DNA of 64,000 bases, from contig JAFLBS010000001.1 of the NCBI GenBank assembly GCA_017303755.1, positions 868,001-932,000 on the forward strand. Direction: 5' to 3'. The notes below the pieces were generated by a model. It had not been told where the DNA came from and made no database searches. It saw only the letters and a program-made list of their open reading frames with translations. Each line of letters begins with the position of its first letter. Within the stretch, counting starts at the first letter, position 1. The position numbers and the translations under genes were made by a program. This document shows, piece after piece, positions 27,003 through 33,775 of the stretch. The stretch comes from Flavobacteriales bacterium (GTDB lineage Bacteria; Bacteroidota; Bacteroidia; Flavobacteriales; Flavobacteriaceae).

Positions 27003-27030
27003 AAAAGTCCCGATTGATTCGGGACTTTTC
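27003..27030. terminator. bidirectional Rho-independent terminator
   Basis: An 11-bp perfect stem (27003-27013 with 27019-27029) and 5-base loop, with A-rich and T-rich flanks on both sides. It lies between the convergent gltX and beta-barrel protein genes and should serve both. Confidence 0.85.
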
Positions 27031-27032
27031 TT

Positions 27033-27695
27033 TTATAAGTTAAACAACAACTGACCGCTTATGGTTCCAATGTTGCCTTTGAATTTATTATTTCCGTTGA
27101 GCAGAATCAAAGCGTCGTCGCTATTGAGTTTGTTGAATAAATTATTCACTCCGTACTGGTAATTTACAATAGCTCTAAATCGGCGTGTTCCGGCAGAAAA
27201 ACCAACGTACACGTTCCCATTTACCTTGGCTACATCTTGCAGCTGACTTGCTTTTAAACCTGTTGAACCGTTGATTAGGTTATTCACATCGGCATCGTCG
27301 GTTTTGAGTTTGTCGTTAATTTGAATTACAGGTCCAAAATCAAAAGAAACATGGTTTTTCACAACATTATAACTCAATAACAATCGGATTTGCGCTCCGG
27401 CCAAATTGAATTCAGTATCTTTCTTTTGTAATGTTGGTGTTGTCGTTTCTAATGAAAACGTATTCTGAAAAAACTGCATTCCGTAAATCATACTCCAATT
27501 GTTGTAATAGTTTCCACGAACGGACAATCCGCCGTTAAAACCAATTCCGGGTTTTGCTGAAAAATTAGTGTTCAACAAGGTTGATTGCGAAATTCCACCT
27601 GTAATTCCGATTCGGTTACCGTCTTTGTTTTGGTATTGTGCTATAGCCAAAGTTGAGCATAATCCCAAAGACAATGCTAAAATAAGTTTCTTCAT
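27033..27695 (-). CDS. PorT-like outer-membrane beta-barrel protein
   Basis: A 220-residue exported protein. The start at 27695 gives a clean signal peptide (MKKLILALSLGLCSTLAIAQ). The mature part alternates aromatic/hydrophobic and polar residues with frequent Gly turns (GITGG, FNGGLSVRGNYYNNWSMIYGMQFF), typical of eight-strand outer-membrane barrels, and ends with a hydrophobic strand finishing in NL (GTISGQLLFNL). No substrate or partner can be named. It has its own promoter and shares a terminator with gltX. Confidence 0.78.
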   Translation of the reverse strand: MKKLILALSLGLCSTLAIAQYQNKDGNRIGITGGISQSTLLNTNFSAKPGIGFNGGLSVRGNYYNNWSMIYGMQFFQNTFSLETTTPTLQKKDTEFNLAGAQIRLLLSYNVVKNHVSFDFGPVIQINDKLKTDDADVNNLINGSTGLKASQLQDVAKVNGNVYVGFSAGTRRFRAIVNYQYGVNNLFNKLNSDDALILLNGNNKFKGNIGTISGQLLFNL

Positions 27696-27715
27696 AATAG
27701 GGTTTAAATTTGTAA

Positions 27716-27723
27716 CAAACATA
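27716..27723 (-). promoter_or_regulatory. -7 promoter element for the beta-barrel gene
   Basis: Minus-strand TATGTTTG, an exact TAnnTTTG match, 21 bases before the ATG at 27695; it also rules out the longer in-frame start at 27722. Confidence 0.5.
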
Positions 27724-27770
27724 CATTATTCTCGTATAATAACTGTATTAACCACTAAATATTACTCACT

Positions 27771-28766
27771 ATGACAATTACATTCATTGTTATTGCTTTT
27801 TTTGGACTCATTATTCTGCTTTCAAGTTTTTTTACTGTGAAACAACAAACAGCAGTTGTTATCGAGCGTTTCGGGAAATTTACAAGTATACGAAACTCGG
27901 GTTTGCAACTCAAAATTCCGATTATCGATCGAATTGCTGGTCGAGTTAATTTGAGAATTCAACAATTGGATGTATTGATTGAAACTAAAACGAAAGACAA
28001 CGTTTTCATCAAAATGAAAGTGTCGGTTCAGTTTAAAGTAATACAAGATAAAGTGTACGAAGCTTTTTACAAATTAGAATATCCACACGATCAGATTACA
28101 GCTTATGTTTTTGACGTAGTTCGTGCCGAAGTTCCGAAATTAATTTTGGACGATGTTTTTGTGAGAAAAGATGATATCGCTATTGCGGTAAAACGCGAAT
28201 TGAACGAAGCAATGACAACGTATGGTTACGACATCATCAATACATTGGTAACTGATATCGATCCGGATATTCAAGTGAAAAATGCAATGAATAGAATTAA
28301 TGCTGCTGATAGAGAAAAAACAGCCGCCGAATTCGAATCAGAAGCACAACGTATTCGTATTGTTGCCAAAGCGAAAGCCGAAGCGGAAAGTAAAAAATTA
28401 CAAGGTCAAGGTATTGCCGATCAACGAAGAGAAATTGCACGTGGTTTGGTTGAAAGTGTTGAGGTTTTGAACAATGTTGGAATCAATTCACAAGAAGCTT
28501 CTGCATTGATTGTAGTAACGCAACATTACGATACATTACAAGCAATTGGGGCTGACACTAATTCGAACTTAATTTTGTTGCCGAATTCTCCACAAGCTGG
28601 AAGTGATATGTTGAACAATATGGTGGCGAGTTTTACGGCAAGTAATCAAATTGGTGAAACGATGAAAAACCAACCCAAACGAAACAAAGACAAAAACAAT
28701 CCAACTTCAACTGATTTTAATCCATCAGATACATCCAATCCAGTTGAACCAACTGACCCATCTTAA
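27771..28766 (+). CDS. SPFH/band 7 domain membrane protein, stomatin/QmcA-like
   Basis: A 331-residue inner-membrane protein with one N-terminal transmembrane helix (residues 3-21) and an SPFH domain at about 22-190 (VVIERFGKFTSIRNSGLQLKIPIID; VRAEVPKLILDDVF). A helical region with repeated Ala/Glu/Lys (AKAKAEAESKKLQGQG) follows and probably drives oligomerisation. The C-terminal 40 residues are Asn/Pro/Ser/Thr-rich and likely disordered. Such proteins scaffold membrane proteases and microdomains. No NfeD partner gene is adjacent. It is monocistronic, ending before a terminator. Confidence 0.9.
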   Translation: MTITFIVIAFFGLIILLSSFFTVKQQTAVVIERFGKFTSIRNSGLQLKIPIIDRIAGRVNLRIQQLDVLIETKTKDNVFIKMKVSVQFKVIQDKVYEAFYKLEYPHDQITAYVFDVVRAEVPKLILDDVFVRKDDIAIAVKRELNEAMTTYGYDIINTLVTDIDPDIQVKNAMNRINAADREKTAAEFESEAQRIRIVAKAKAEAESKKLQGQGIADQRREIARGLVESVEVLNNVGINSQEASALIVVTQHYDTLQAIGADTNSNLILLPNSPQAGSDMLNNMVASFTASNQIGETMKNQPKRNKDKNNPTSTDFNPSDTSNPVEPTDPS

Positions 28767-28790
28767 TTTAATTCATTTTAATAGAAAAAA

Positions 28791-28820
28791 GAGAGTTTGC
28801 GAAAGTGAACTCTTTTTTTT
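28791..28820 (+). terminator. Rho-independent terminator after the SPFH gene
   Basis: Stem of six Watson-Crick pairs (28792-28797 with 28808-28813) extended by wobble pairs to a GAAA tetraloop, followed by eight Ts. Confidence 0.85.
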
Positions 28821-28835
28821 GTTCCTTTTAATGAT

Positions 28836-28924
28836 AAAAACGCATTAGAATCGATTTGAAAACACTTCTTTTTGAAATTGAATTCTGTGTTGTCGGAAAC
28901 AAAAAAACGCATTACAATTGATTT
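28836..28924. repeat. pair of 22-base direct repeats
   Basis: Two copies at 28836-28857 and 28903-28924 agree at 20 of 22 positions (core AAAAACGCATTA then AAT-GATTT), 67 bases apart, in the 274-base gap between the SPFH gene and glnS. No coding sequence is supported there. Confidence 0.5.
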
Positions 28925-28990
28925 ATTAAAGAGGTTTTTAATAGTAAATATCAATGTTTTCACCAACTTCTATAATCACTTTCAATAATA

Positions 28991-29017
28991 GAAAAAGCCC
29001 TCATTTCTGAAGGCTTT
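28991..29017 (-). terminator. Rho-independent terminator after glnS
   Basis: Stem AAAGCC (28994-28999) with GGCTTT (29012-29017), plus an inner TCA/TGA helix closing a 4-base loop. On the minus strand it runs into TTTTTC. It lies 24 bases after the glnS stop. Confidence 0.75.
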
Positions 29018-29040
29018 GATATATAAAATCTATTTAAAAA

Positions 29041-30726
29041 TTATTCTTTACTTTCCACTTTCGCCCAAGTATCTTTTAGTCCAACCGTTTTGTTGAAGAC
29101 TAGTTTTTCATTGGTTGAATCTTTATCCACACAATAATAACCCAAACGTTGAAACTGAAATTGTTCTCCGTCTTTTGCTGAAGCTAAACTTGGTTCCAAA
29201 TATCCTGTAATTATTTCTAGTGAATTAGGATTGATGTATTCTTTAAAATCAACTTCTTTATCACCATCCGGATTTTCATGTGTAAATAAACGATCGTACA
29301 CACGAACTTCAGCTTTAATGGCATGGTTGATGGAAACCCAATGAATCGTTCCTTTTACTTTGCGTTGTGAAGCTTCTGTTCCGCTTCCGCTGCGTGAATC
29401 TTCGTCGTACGTACAGTGAATTTCACTAATGTTTCCATCTGCATCTTTCACTACACTTTCTCCTTTGATGATGTATGCATTTTTCAAACGCACTTCGGTT
29501 CCGAGTGTCAAACGGAAGAATTTCTTATTGGCTTCTTCTTGAAAATCTTCTCTTTCGATGTATAATTCGCGAGAAAAAGGCACTTTTCTAAATCCTAAAT
29601 TTGGATCTTCCGGACTATTTTCTGCATCCAAAATTTCTTCTTTTCCTTCTGGATAATTGGTAATTATCAATTTCACCGGATTCAAAACTGCCATGACACG
29701 TGGAACGGTTTTGTTTAAATCTTCGCGAACGCAAAACTCCAATAATGAAACATCAATTAAGTTGGTTCGTTTCGCAATTCCGATAGTTTTAGCAAAATTC
29801 CGAATCGAAGCTGGTGTATAACCACGACGACGCATTCCGGAAATCGTACTCATTCTCGGATCATCCCAAGCAGTAACATGACCTTCTTGAACCAATTGCA
29901 ACAATTTTCGTTTGGAAACAACGGTATGCGAAAGGTTTCTTCGTGCAAATTCGCGTTGTTTCGGACGCACTTTACTACTATCATAAATTTGGTCTAAAAA
30001 CCAATCGTACAATTCACGGTGAGGTAAAAATTCAAGTGTACAAAACGAATGTGAAATTTGTTCTAAATAATCACTTTCGCCGTGTGCCCAATCGTACATT
30101 GGGTAAATGCACCAATCGTCACCTGTTCGATGATGGTGTTTTTTTAGAATTCGATACATAATCGGATCGCGCATCAACATATTGTTGGACGCCATATCGA
30201 TTTTAGCACGAAGAATATGAGTTCCTTCTTCGAATTCGCCGTTTTTCATGCGTTCGAACAAGTCTAAATTTTCTTCTACTGAGCGATTTCGGTACGGAGA
30301 ATCCGTTCCTGGAGTAGTTGGTGTTCCTTTTTGTTTGGCCATTTCTTCCGAAGATTGGCTGTCAACATAGGCTTTTCCTTTTTTGATGAACTCGATGGCC
30401 CAATCGTATAACTCTTGAAAATAATCCGAAGCATAACATTCGTTGGCCCATTTATATCCCAACCATTCCACATCTCTTTTAATCGCGTCAACAAATTCCT
30501 GCTCTTCTTTGGCTGGGTTCGTATCATCGAAACGCAAATTAACTGGCGCTTGATAATCAATTCCCAATCCAAAATTTAAACAAATAGCACTGGCGTGACC
30601 CACATGTAAGTAACCGTTAGGCTCAGGCGGAAAACGAAAACGAAGTTTAGATGGAGCTAATCCGTTTTTTAAATCTTCTTCGATTATTTGCTCAATAAAA
30701 TTCAGAGACTTTTCTTCTGTTGACAT
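29041..30726 (-). CDS. glnS: glutamine--tRNA ligase
   Basis: Class I synthetase of 561 residues charging tRNA-Gln directly. The HIGH-like motif is HVGHA (about residue 40) after RFPPEPNGYL, and the KMSKS-like loop is VVSKRKL (about 268). The C-terminal beta-barrel anticodon-binding domains run from about 340 to the end. Presence of GlnS beside a separate GltX suggests direct Gln-tRNA formation. The gene is divergent from folB, with its own promoter and terminator. Confidence 0.97.
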   Translation of the reverse strand: MSTEEKSLNFIEQIIEEDLKNGLAPSKLRFRFPPEPNGYLHVGHASAICLNFGLGIDYQAPVNLRFDDTNPAKEEQEFVDAIKRDVEWLGYKWANECYASDYFQELYDWAIEFIKKGKAYVDSQSSEEMAKQKGTPTTPGTDSPYRNRSVEENLDLFERMKNGEFEEGTHILRAKIDMASNNMLMRDPIMYRILKKHHHRTGDDWCIYPMYDWAHGESDYLEQISHSFCTLEFLPHRELYDWFLDQIYDSSKVRPKQREFARRNLSHTVVSKRKLLQLVQEGHVTAWDDPRMSTISGMRRRGYTPASIRNFAKTIGIAKRTNLIDVSLLEFCVREDLNKTVPRVMAVLNPVKLIITNYPEGKEEILDAENSPEDPNLGFRKVPFSRELYIEREDFQEEANKKFFRLTLGTEVRLKNAYIIKGESVVKDADGNISEIHCTYDEDSRSGSGTEASQRKVKGTIHWVSINHAIKAEVRVYDRLFTHENPDGDKEVDFKEYINPNSLEIITGYLEPSLASAKDGEQFQFQRLGYYCVDKDSTNEKLVFNKTVGLKDTWAKVESKE

Positions 30727-30745
30727 AGATTTTTTGTAATTTTAG

Positions 30746-30753
30746 CAAAGATA
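30746..30753 (-). promoter_or_regulatory. -7 promoter element for glnS
   Basis: Minus-strand TATCTTTG, an exact TAnnTTTG match, 20 bases before the glnS ATG. Confidence 0.6.
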
Positions 30754-30853
30754 ATAATTAAGTTTAAAATCGTTCAAGGTTTAAGAGTTTAAAGTTGTTG
30801 CATCGCTTTAAACAACATTAAACTTCCAAACAATTTAAACAAATTCTTTAATA

Positions 30854-31213
30854 ATGGGAACAATTAAATTACAAAACATCCGTACGTTTTCGTTTCATGG
30901 ATGTTTATTAGAAGAAGGAAAAATAGGTTCAGATTACCGTGTCGATTTGGAAGTTAAAACAGATTTACGAAAATCAGCCATCACAGATGAGTTGCACGAT
31001 ACGGTTGATTATGTGTTATTGAACCGAATTGTTGTAGAAGAAATGGACATTCGTTCGAAATTATTAGAACATGTGGCCCATCGTATTATTACTAGAATCT
31101 TCAGAGAGATTCCGGAGGTTTCTAGAATATTGTTGGCAGTTTCAAAATTGAATCCGCCTATTGGTGGTGATGTTGAAGCAGTTACTATTGAAATGGAAGA
31201 ATACCGAAGTTAG
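30854..31213 (+). CDS. folB: dihydroneopterin aldolase
   Basis: Folate-pathway enzyme converting 7,8-dihydroneopterin to 6-hydroxymethyl-dihydropterin. The 119-residue length is right for the family. The N-terminal IKLQNIRTFSFHGCLLEEG contains the conserved F-x-G-x-x-x-E-E pattern, followed by DYRVDLEV, the DTVDYVLL segment and the C-terminal LLAVSKLNPPIGGDVEAVTIEM with the catalytic lysine region. Divergent from glnS and directly upstream of tRNA-Cys. Confidence 0.94.
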   Translation: MGTIKLQNIRTFSFHGCLLEEGKIGSDYRVDLEVKTDLRKSAITDELHDTVDYVLLNRIVVEEMDIRSKLLEHVAHRIITRIFREIPEVSRILLAVSKLNPPIGGDVEAVTIEMEEYRS

Positions 31214-31272
31214 GTACGATATCAGAAGTTGGGTGTACGAAGTACGAAAATTTTAAAATTATTAATTAACAA

Positions 31273-31302
31273 TTGGTAATTATCAATTGTTTTATATATT
31301 TG
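31273..31302 (+). promoter_or_regulatory. full promoter for tRNA-Cys
   Basis: TTG at 31273-31275, a 19-base spacer and TATATTTG at 31295-31302 match the Bacteroidota -33/-7 arrangement. The -7 element ends 17 bases before the tRNA 5' end. Confidence 0.75.
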
Positions 31303-31319
31303 CAATCCAATAAATACTT

Positions 31320-31390
31320 GGCGTCGTGGCCGAGCGGCTAGGCACCGGTCTGCAAAACCGTCTACTCCGGTTCGAATCCGGACGATGCCT
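31320..31390 (+). tRNA. tRNA-Cys (anticodon GCA)
   Basis: A 71-base tRNA gene without encoded CCA. The acceptor stem GGCGUCG pairs with CGAUGCC (one G-U), the discriminator base is U as expected for tRNA-Cys, the anticodon loop is CTGCAAA (anticodon GCA) and the T arm is CCGG-TTCGAAT-CCGG. The first pair of the anticodon stem (C-U) does not match. It is the intact head of a tandem array of decayed copies of its own 3' end. Confidence 0.93.
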
Positions 31391-31398
31391 CTGAAATT

Positions 31399-31424
31399 AC
31401 CTCTCCATAGTGAGAGGTTTTTTT
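31399..31424 (+). terminator. Rho-independent terminator after tRNA-Cys
   Basis: Stem ACCTCTC/GAGAGGT (31399-31405 with 31412-31418), 6-base loop, then a T tract. Confidence 0.85.
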
Positions 31425-31490
31425 ATGGTTAATTTTTAGAAAAAATTAATTAAAATTTATTGAATCCGGACGATGCAGTAGTAAAAATGA

Positions 31491-31516
31491 AACCTCAAAA
31501 ATGAGAGGTTTTTTTA
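31491..31516 (+). terminator. terminator-like hairpin in tRNA tail unit 1
   Basis: AACCTC (31491-31496) pairs with GAGGTT (31505-31510), followed by seven or more Ts. It resembles the terminator of the intact tRNA gene. Confidence 0.7.
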
Positions 31517-31642
31517 TGTTTAATTTTTAGAAAAAATTAATTAAAGTTTATTGAATCCGGACGATGCTATGATGTAAAGAAACCCAAGAAAAGTAGCTAT
31601 TTTTTTATTCTAAATTTTTAGAAAAAATTAATTAAAGATAAC

Positions 31643-31694
31643 GCAAAACCGTCTACTCAGGTTCTCCCGATAGCTATCGGGAGGACGATGCCTC
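31643..31694 (+). pseudogene. tRNA-Cys pseudogene fragment interrupted by a palindrome
   Basis: Bases 31643-31664 match the tRNA-Cys anticodon-to-T-arm region (31352-31373) at 21 of 22 positions, and 31683-31694 match the acceptor 3' strand and following bases exactly. Between them the T-loop and 3' T-stem are replaced by the 18-bp palindrome TCCCGATAGCTATCGGGA. The 5' half of the tRNA is missing, so it cannot make a functional tRNA. Confidence 0.85.
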
Positions 31695-31697
31695 AAA

Positions 31698-31727
31698 AGA
31701 GTTACAGAAATGTAGCTCTTTTTTTTT
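31698..31727 (+). terminator. terminator in tRNA tail unit 3
   Basis: AGAGTTACA/TGTAGCTCT stem (one G-U) with a GAAA tetraloop (31707-31710) and a run of eight or more Ts. Confidence 0.8.
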
Positions 31728-31940
31728 ATGTTTAATTTTTAGAAAAAATTAATTAAAGTTTATTGAATCCTGACGATGCTATGATGTAAAGAAACCTAAG
31801 AAAATTAGCTGTTTTTTTATTCTAAATTTTTATAAAAAATTAATTAAAGTTTGTTGAATCCGGACGATGCGGTGAAATAAAGAAACCACAGAGAGTGAGT
31901 CGTTTTTTTTAAGTTTAATTTAAAAAATATGAATTAGTAT

Positions 31941-32330
31941 TTAAACAACTGATTGTATTATAACTATTCCAATTAAGATTGAAAAAGGAGAAATTAATTG
32001 GAAGTAAATAGGTTTTAAAATATCAGCACATTTATTTGAGAAACTATGGTGTAGTCTTTTTGGAATAAAATAAAGTACAATGGATGTCAAGAGCATGAAC
32101 CAACCAAACAATTTGAAGAACTCAGGATATTTGGAGTGATCTGAGAAAATTATTAAAGCAGTTGCTGGTATCATTCTTATGGTTATTTCTCCATAATTTA
32201 TAAGATTTGTACTTCCCGCTTTTCTCAAAGTTTCTCTTGCAACAGTAGGTTTAAATAGCATAATTCCTCCAACAAAAATAAAGAATATCCCGAATGCAAT
32301 TAATGTCCATTTTGCTATTTCAATTATCAT
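31941..32330 (-). CDS. small integral membrane protein of unknown function
   Basis: A 129-residue protein I do not recognise, with four predicted transmembrane helices (about 5-25, 48-62, 72-88, 108-127). A short basic stretch (PKRLHHSFSNK) lies before the last helix. It sits beside the tRNA-Cys tail array and 20 bases downstream of the LysE-family gene, so it may be co-transcribed with that exporter. No function is proposed. Confidence 0.65.
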   Translation of the reverse strand: MIIEIAKWTLIAFGIFFIFVGGIMLFKPTVARETLRKAGSTNLINYGEITIRMIPATALIIFSDHSKYPEFFKLFGWFMLLTSIVLYFIPKRLHHSFSNKCADILKPIYFQLISPFSILIGIVIIQSVV

Positions 32331-32350
32331 ATAATCTTTACTAATTAAAA

Positions 32351-33043
32351 CTATTGATCAATCGAGTTTGAGATTCCAAACTTCTCTTGAATCATTTCTT
32401 TTTCTTTTGGGAAGAAACCTTGCACCATTAAAAACGCACCAAAAATCATTAAAATAATGCTGATGACTCTTTTGATTTTGTATATAATATGCGGAGTCAT
32501 TCTGGTTTTGAGTTGTTTGGCAACCATTATTTTAATGATATCAACAGCAAAATAAGTGAAAATTATTGAAGCGATAAAGAGGATGATTCTGTTGGTTTCC
32601 ATGTTCAACTTCGGACCAAAAACAATGATGATTCCCATCCAAAAAGCCAAAACACCAATATTGATAAAATTAAGTAAAAATCCTTTAAAAAATAATCCTA
32701 AGTAATTGTTTTTCTGAATATTATCTTCCTCGTCTTCCTCGTCTTGTTGTTTTTTGAAATTCTTTTTTTCCTTTACATACGACATGATTCCATACGTAAG
32801 CATAATTGCTCCTCCAAAAATGAATAATCCAGGATCGTCTTTTAGTCGCTCTAGAATTTGATTGGTACTGAAATAGGCAATTAAAATAAAAACGAAATCC
32901 CCAAAAACCACTCCAGCATCAAACATTAAAGCAGCTCGGAATCCTTTGGTTATACTCGTTTCAAGTAATACAAAAAAAACGGGACCAATGGTAAAGGCTA
33001 ATAAAATTCCCCATGGAATGGCAGATAGAATGTCGTTGATCAT
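32351..33043 (-). CDS. LysE family translocator
   Basis: A 230-residue inner-membrane transporter of the LysE/RhtB type, which exports amino acids or similar small molecules. The N-terminal GILLAFTIGPVFFVLLETSITKGFRAAL is the characteristic G-x(4)-GP signature. Six transmembrane helices are predicted, with an acidic cytoplasmic loop (QQDEEDEEDN) near residues 98-107. Substrate not predictable. Possibly co-transcribed with the small membrane protein downstream. Confidence 0.87.
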   Translation of the reverse strand: MINDILSAIPWGILLAFTIGPVFFVLLETSITKGFRAALMFDAGVVFGDFVFILIAYFSTNQILERLKDDPGLFIFGGAIMLTYGIMSYVKEKKNFKKQQDEEDEEDNIQKNNYLGLFFKGFLLNFINIGVLAFWMGIIIVFGPKLNMETNRIILFIASIIFTYFAVDIIKIMVAKQLKTRMTPHIIYKIKRVISIILMIFGAFLMVQGFFPKEKEMIQEKFGISNSIDQ

Positions 33044-33103
33044 AAAATTTTATTCAGAATTAGTAGGCAATTTAGAATTTTAAATTCAAAATCGAAAATA
33101 AAT

Positions 33104-33772
33104 CTACTTTGCTTCTTCTACTCTACCGCCAGCAATAATCTTTTGATCGATTTGTTTTGGCTTTCCGAAAACAGTAATTAATCCGCCCGCTCTTACTTTT
33201 GCTGTAACTAGATCAGTAGCATATACATCAGCATCTCCGCCAGCATTTACTGTTATAGTTGTCGTTGTCGTTTTTAATTTACTTCCAAAATACATCGCAC
33301 CCGAATTCAGAATAATTTCCTGATTAGAAGCTTCTCCATTTACGGTAACTGAAGAGCCATTGGCTGCTCTGATTGAGATGTAAGTCACAGCTACATTGAT
33401 TTCAATTTCAGCACCTTCTTTGGCTATGACATCAAATTTAGTCGTTTCAAAAACCGATTCACAACCAATTCTTGAGCCTTCATTGGCTTCAACTGCTTCT
33501 AATTTTTTAAAATAAACCGTAGCAGAAACGTTGTCACCTTTTAATAATTTGGTTAATGGCATTCTGATTTTTAACTCGCCATTTTTATTGACTAATTCTA
33601 CTTCTTCTGCTCCTTCTCCACTCAGTATTACTTTGTTTTCATCACTTGGAATTAACAAAACATCAATTTGATCAAAAGAAGTTACTTTATAAAAAGTTCC
33701 GACTTCTTCTGTTCGTTGTGAAAGTGCTAATTGACTGATAAATAATAATATAACTACACTAAACTTTTTCAT
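33104..33772 (-). CDS. head-GIN domain (DUF2807) secreted protein
   Basis: A 222-residue exported protein with a signal peptide ending near residue 18. The rest is a right-handed beta-solenoid of the DUF2807 type: FDQIDVLLIPSDENKVILSGEG is the usual entry, and later turns show Gly/Ser-rich periodicity (KEGAEIEINV, ANGSSVTVNG, NAGGDADVYA). Bacteroidota often carry such putative autotransporter adhesin heads, whose function is unproven. It starts 3 bases after the ribonuclease R stop, so it is very likely co-transcribed with rnr. Confidence 0.85.
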   Translation of the reverse strand: MKKFSVVILLFISQLALSQRTEEVGTFYKVTSFDQIDVLLIPSDENKVILSGEGAEEVELVNKNGELKIRMPLTKLLKGDNVSATVYFKKLEAVEANEGSRIGCESVFETTKFDVIAKEGAEIEINVAVTYISIRAANGSSVTVNGEASNQEIILNSGAMYFGSKLKTTTTTITVNAGGDADVYATDLVTAKVRAGGLITVFGKPKQIDQKIIAGGRVEEAK

Positions 33773-33775
33773 AAT

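Larger units (their letters stand above)
31391..31920 (+). repeat. tandem array of decayed tRNA-Cys 3' ends with terminators
   Basis: Five units follow the intact tRNA. The core GAATCCGGACGATGC (T-loop edge to acceptor 3' strand) recurs at 31462-31476, 31553-31567, 31765-31779 (one mismatch) and 31856-31870; the third unit has a longer anticodon-to-3' fragment (31643-31694). GACGATGC starts are spaced 88, 91, 124, 88 and 91 bases. Each unit then has a hairpin or decayed hairpin with a T run and an AT palindrome (TTAATTTTT-AGA-AAAAATTAA). The 88/91 pattern repeating suggests a duplicated multi-unit block. No coding sequence is present. Confidence 0.9.

Noticed and set aside
28778..28966. 62-residue minus-strand reading frame between the SPFH gene and glnS
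   Set aside because: It overlaps a clear terminator, has Lys/Phe-rich low-complexity content and no ribosome-binding or promoter support.
29688..29705. Half parS-like motif (ACACGTGGAACG) inside glnS
   Set aside because: Only one arm matches the consensus; it lies in conserved coding sequence.
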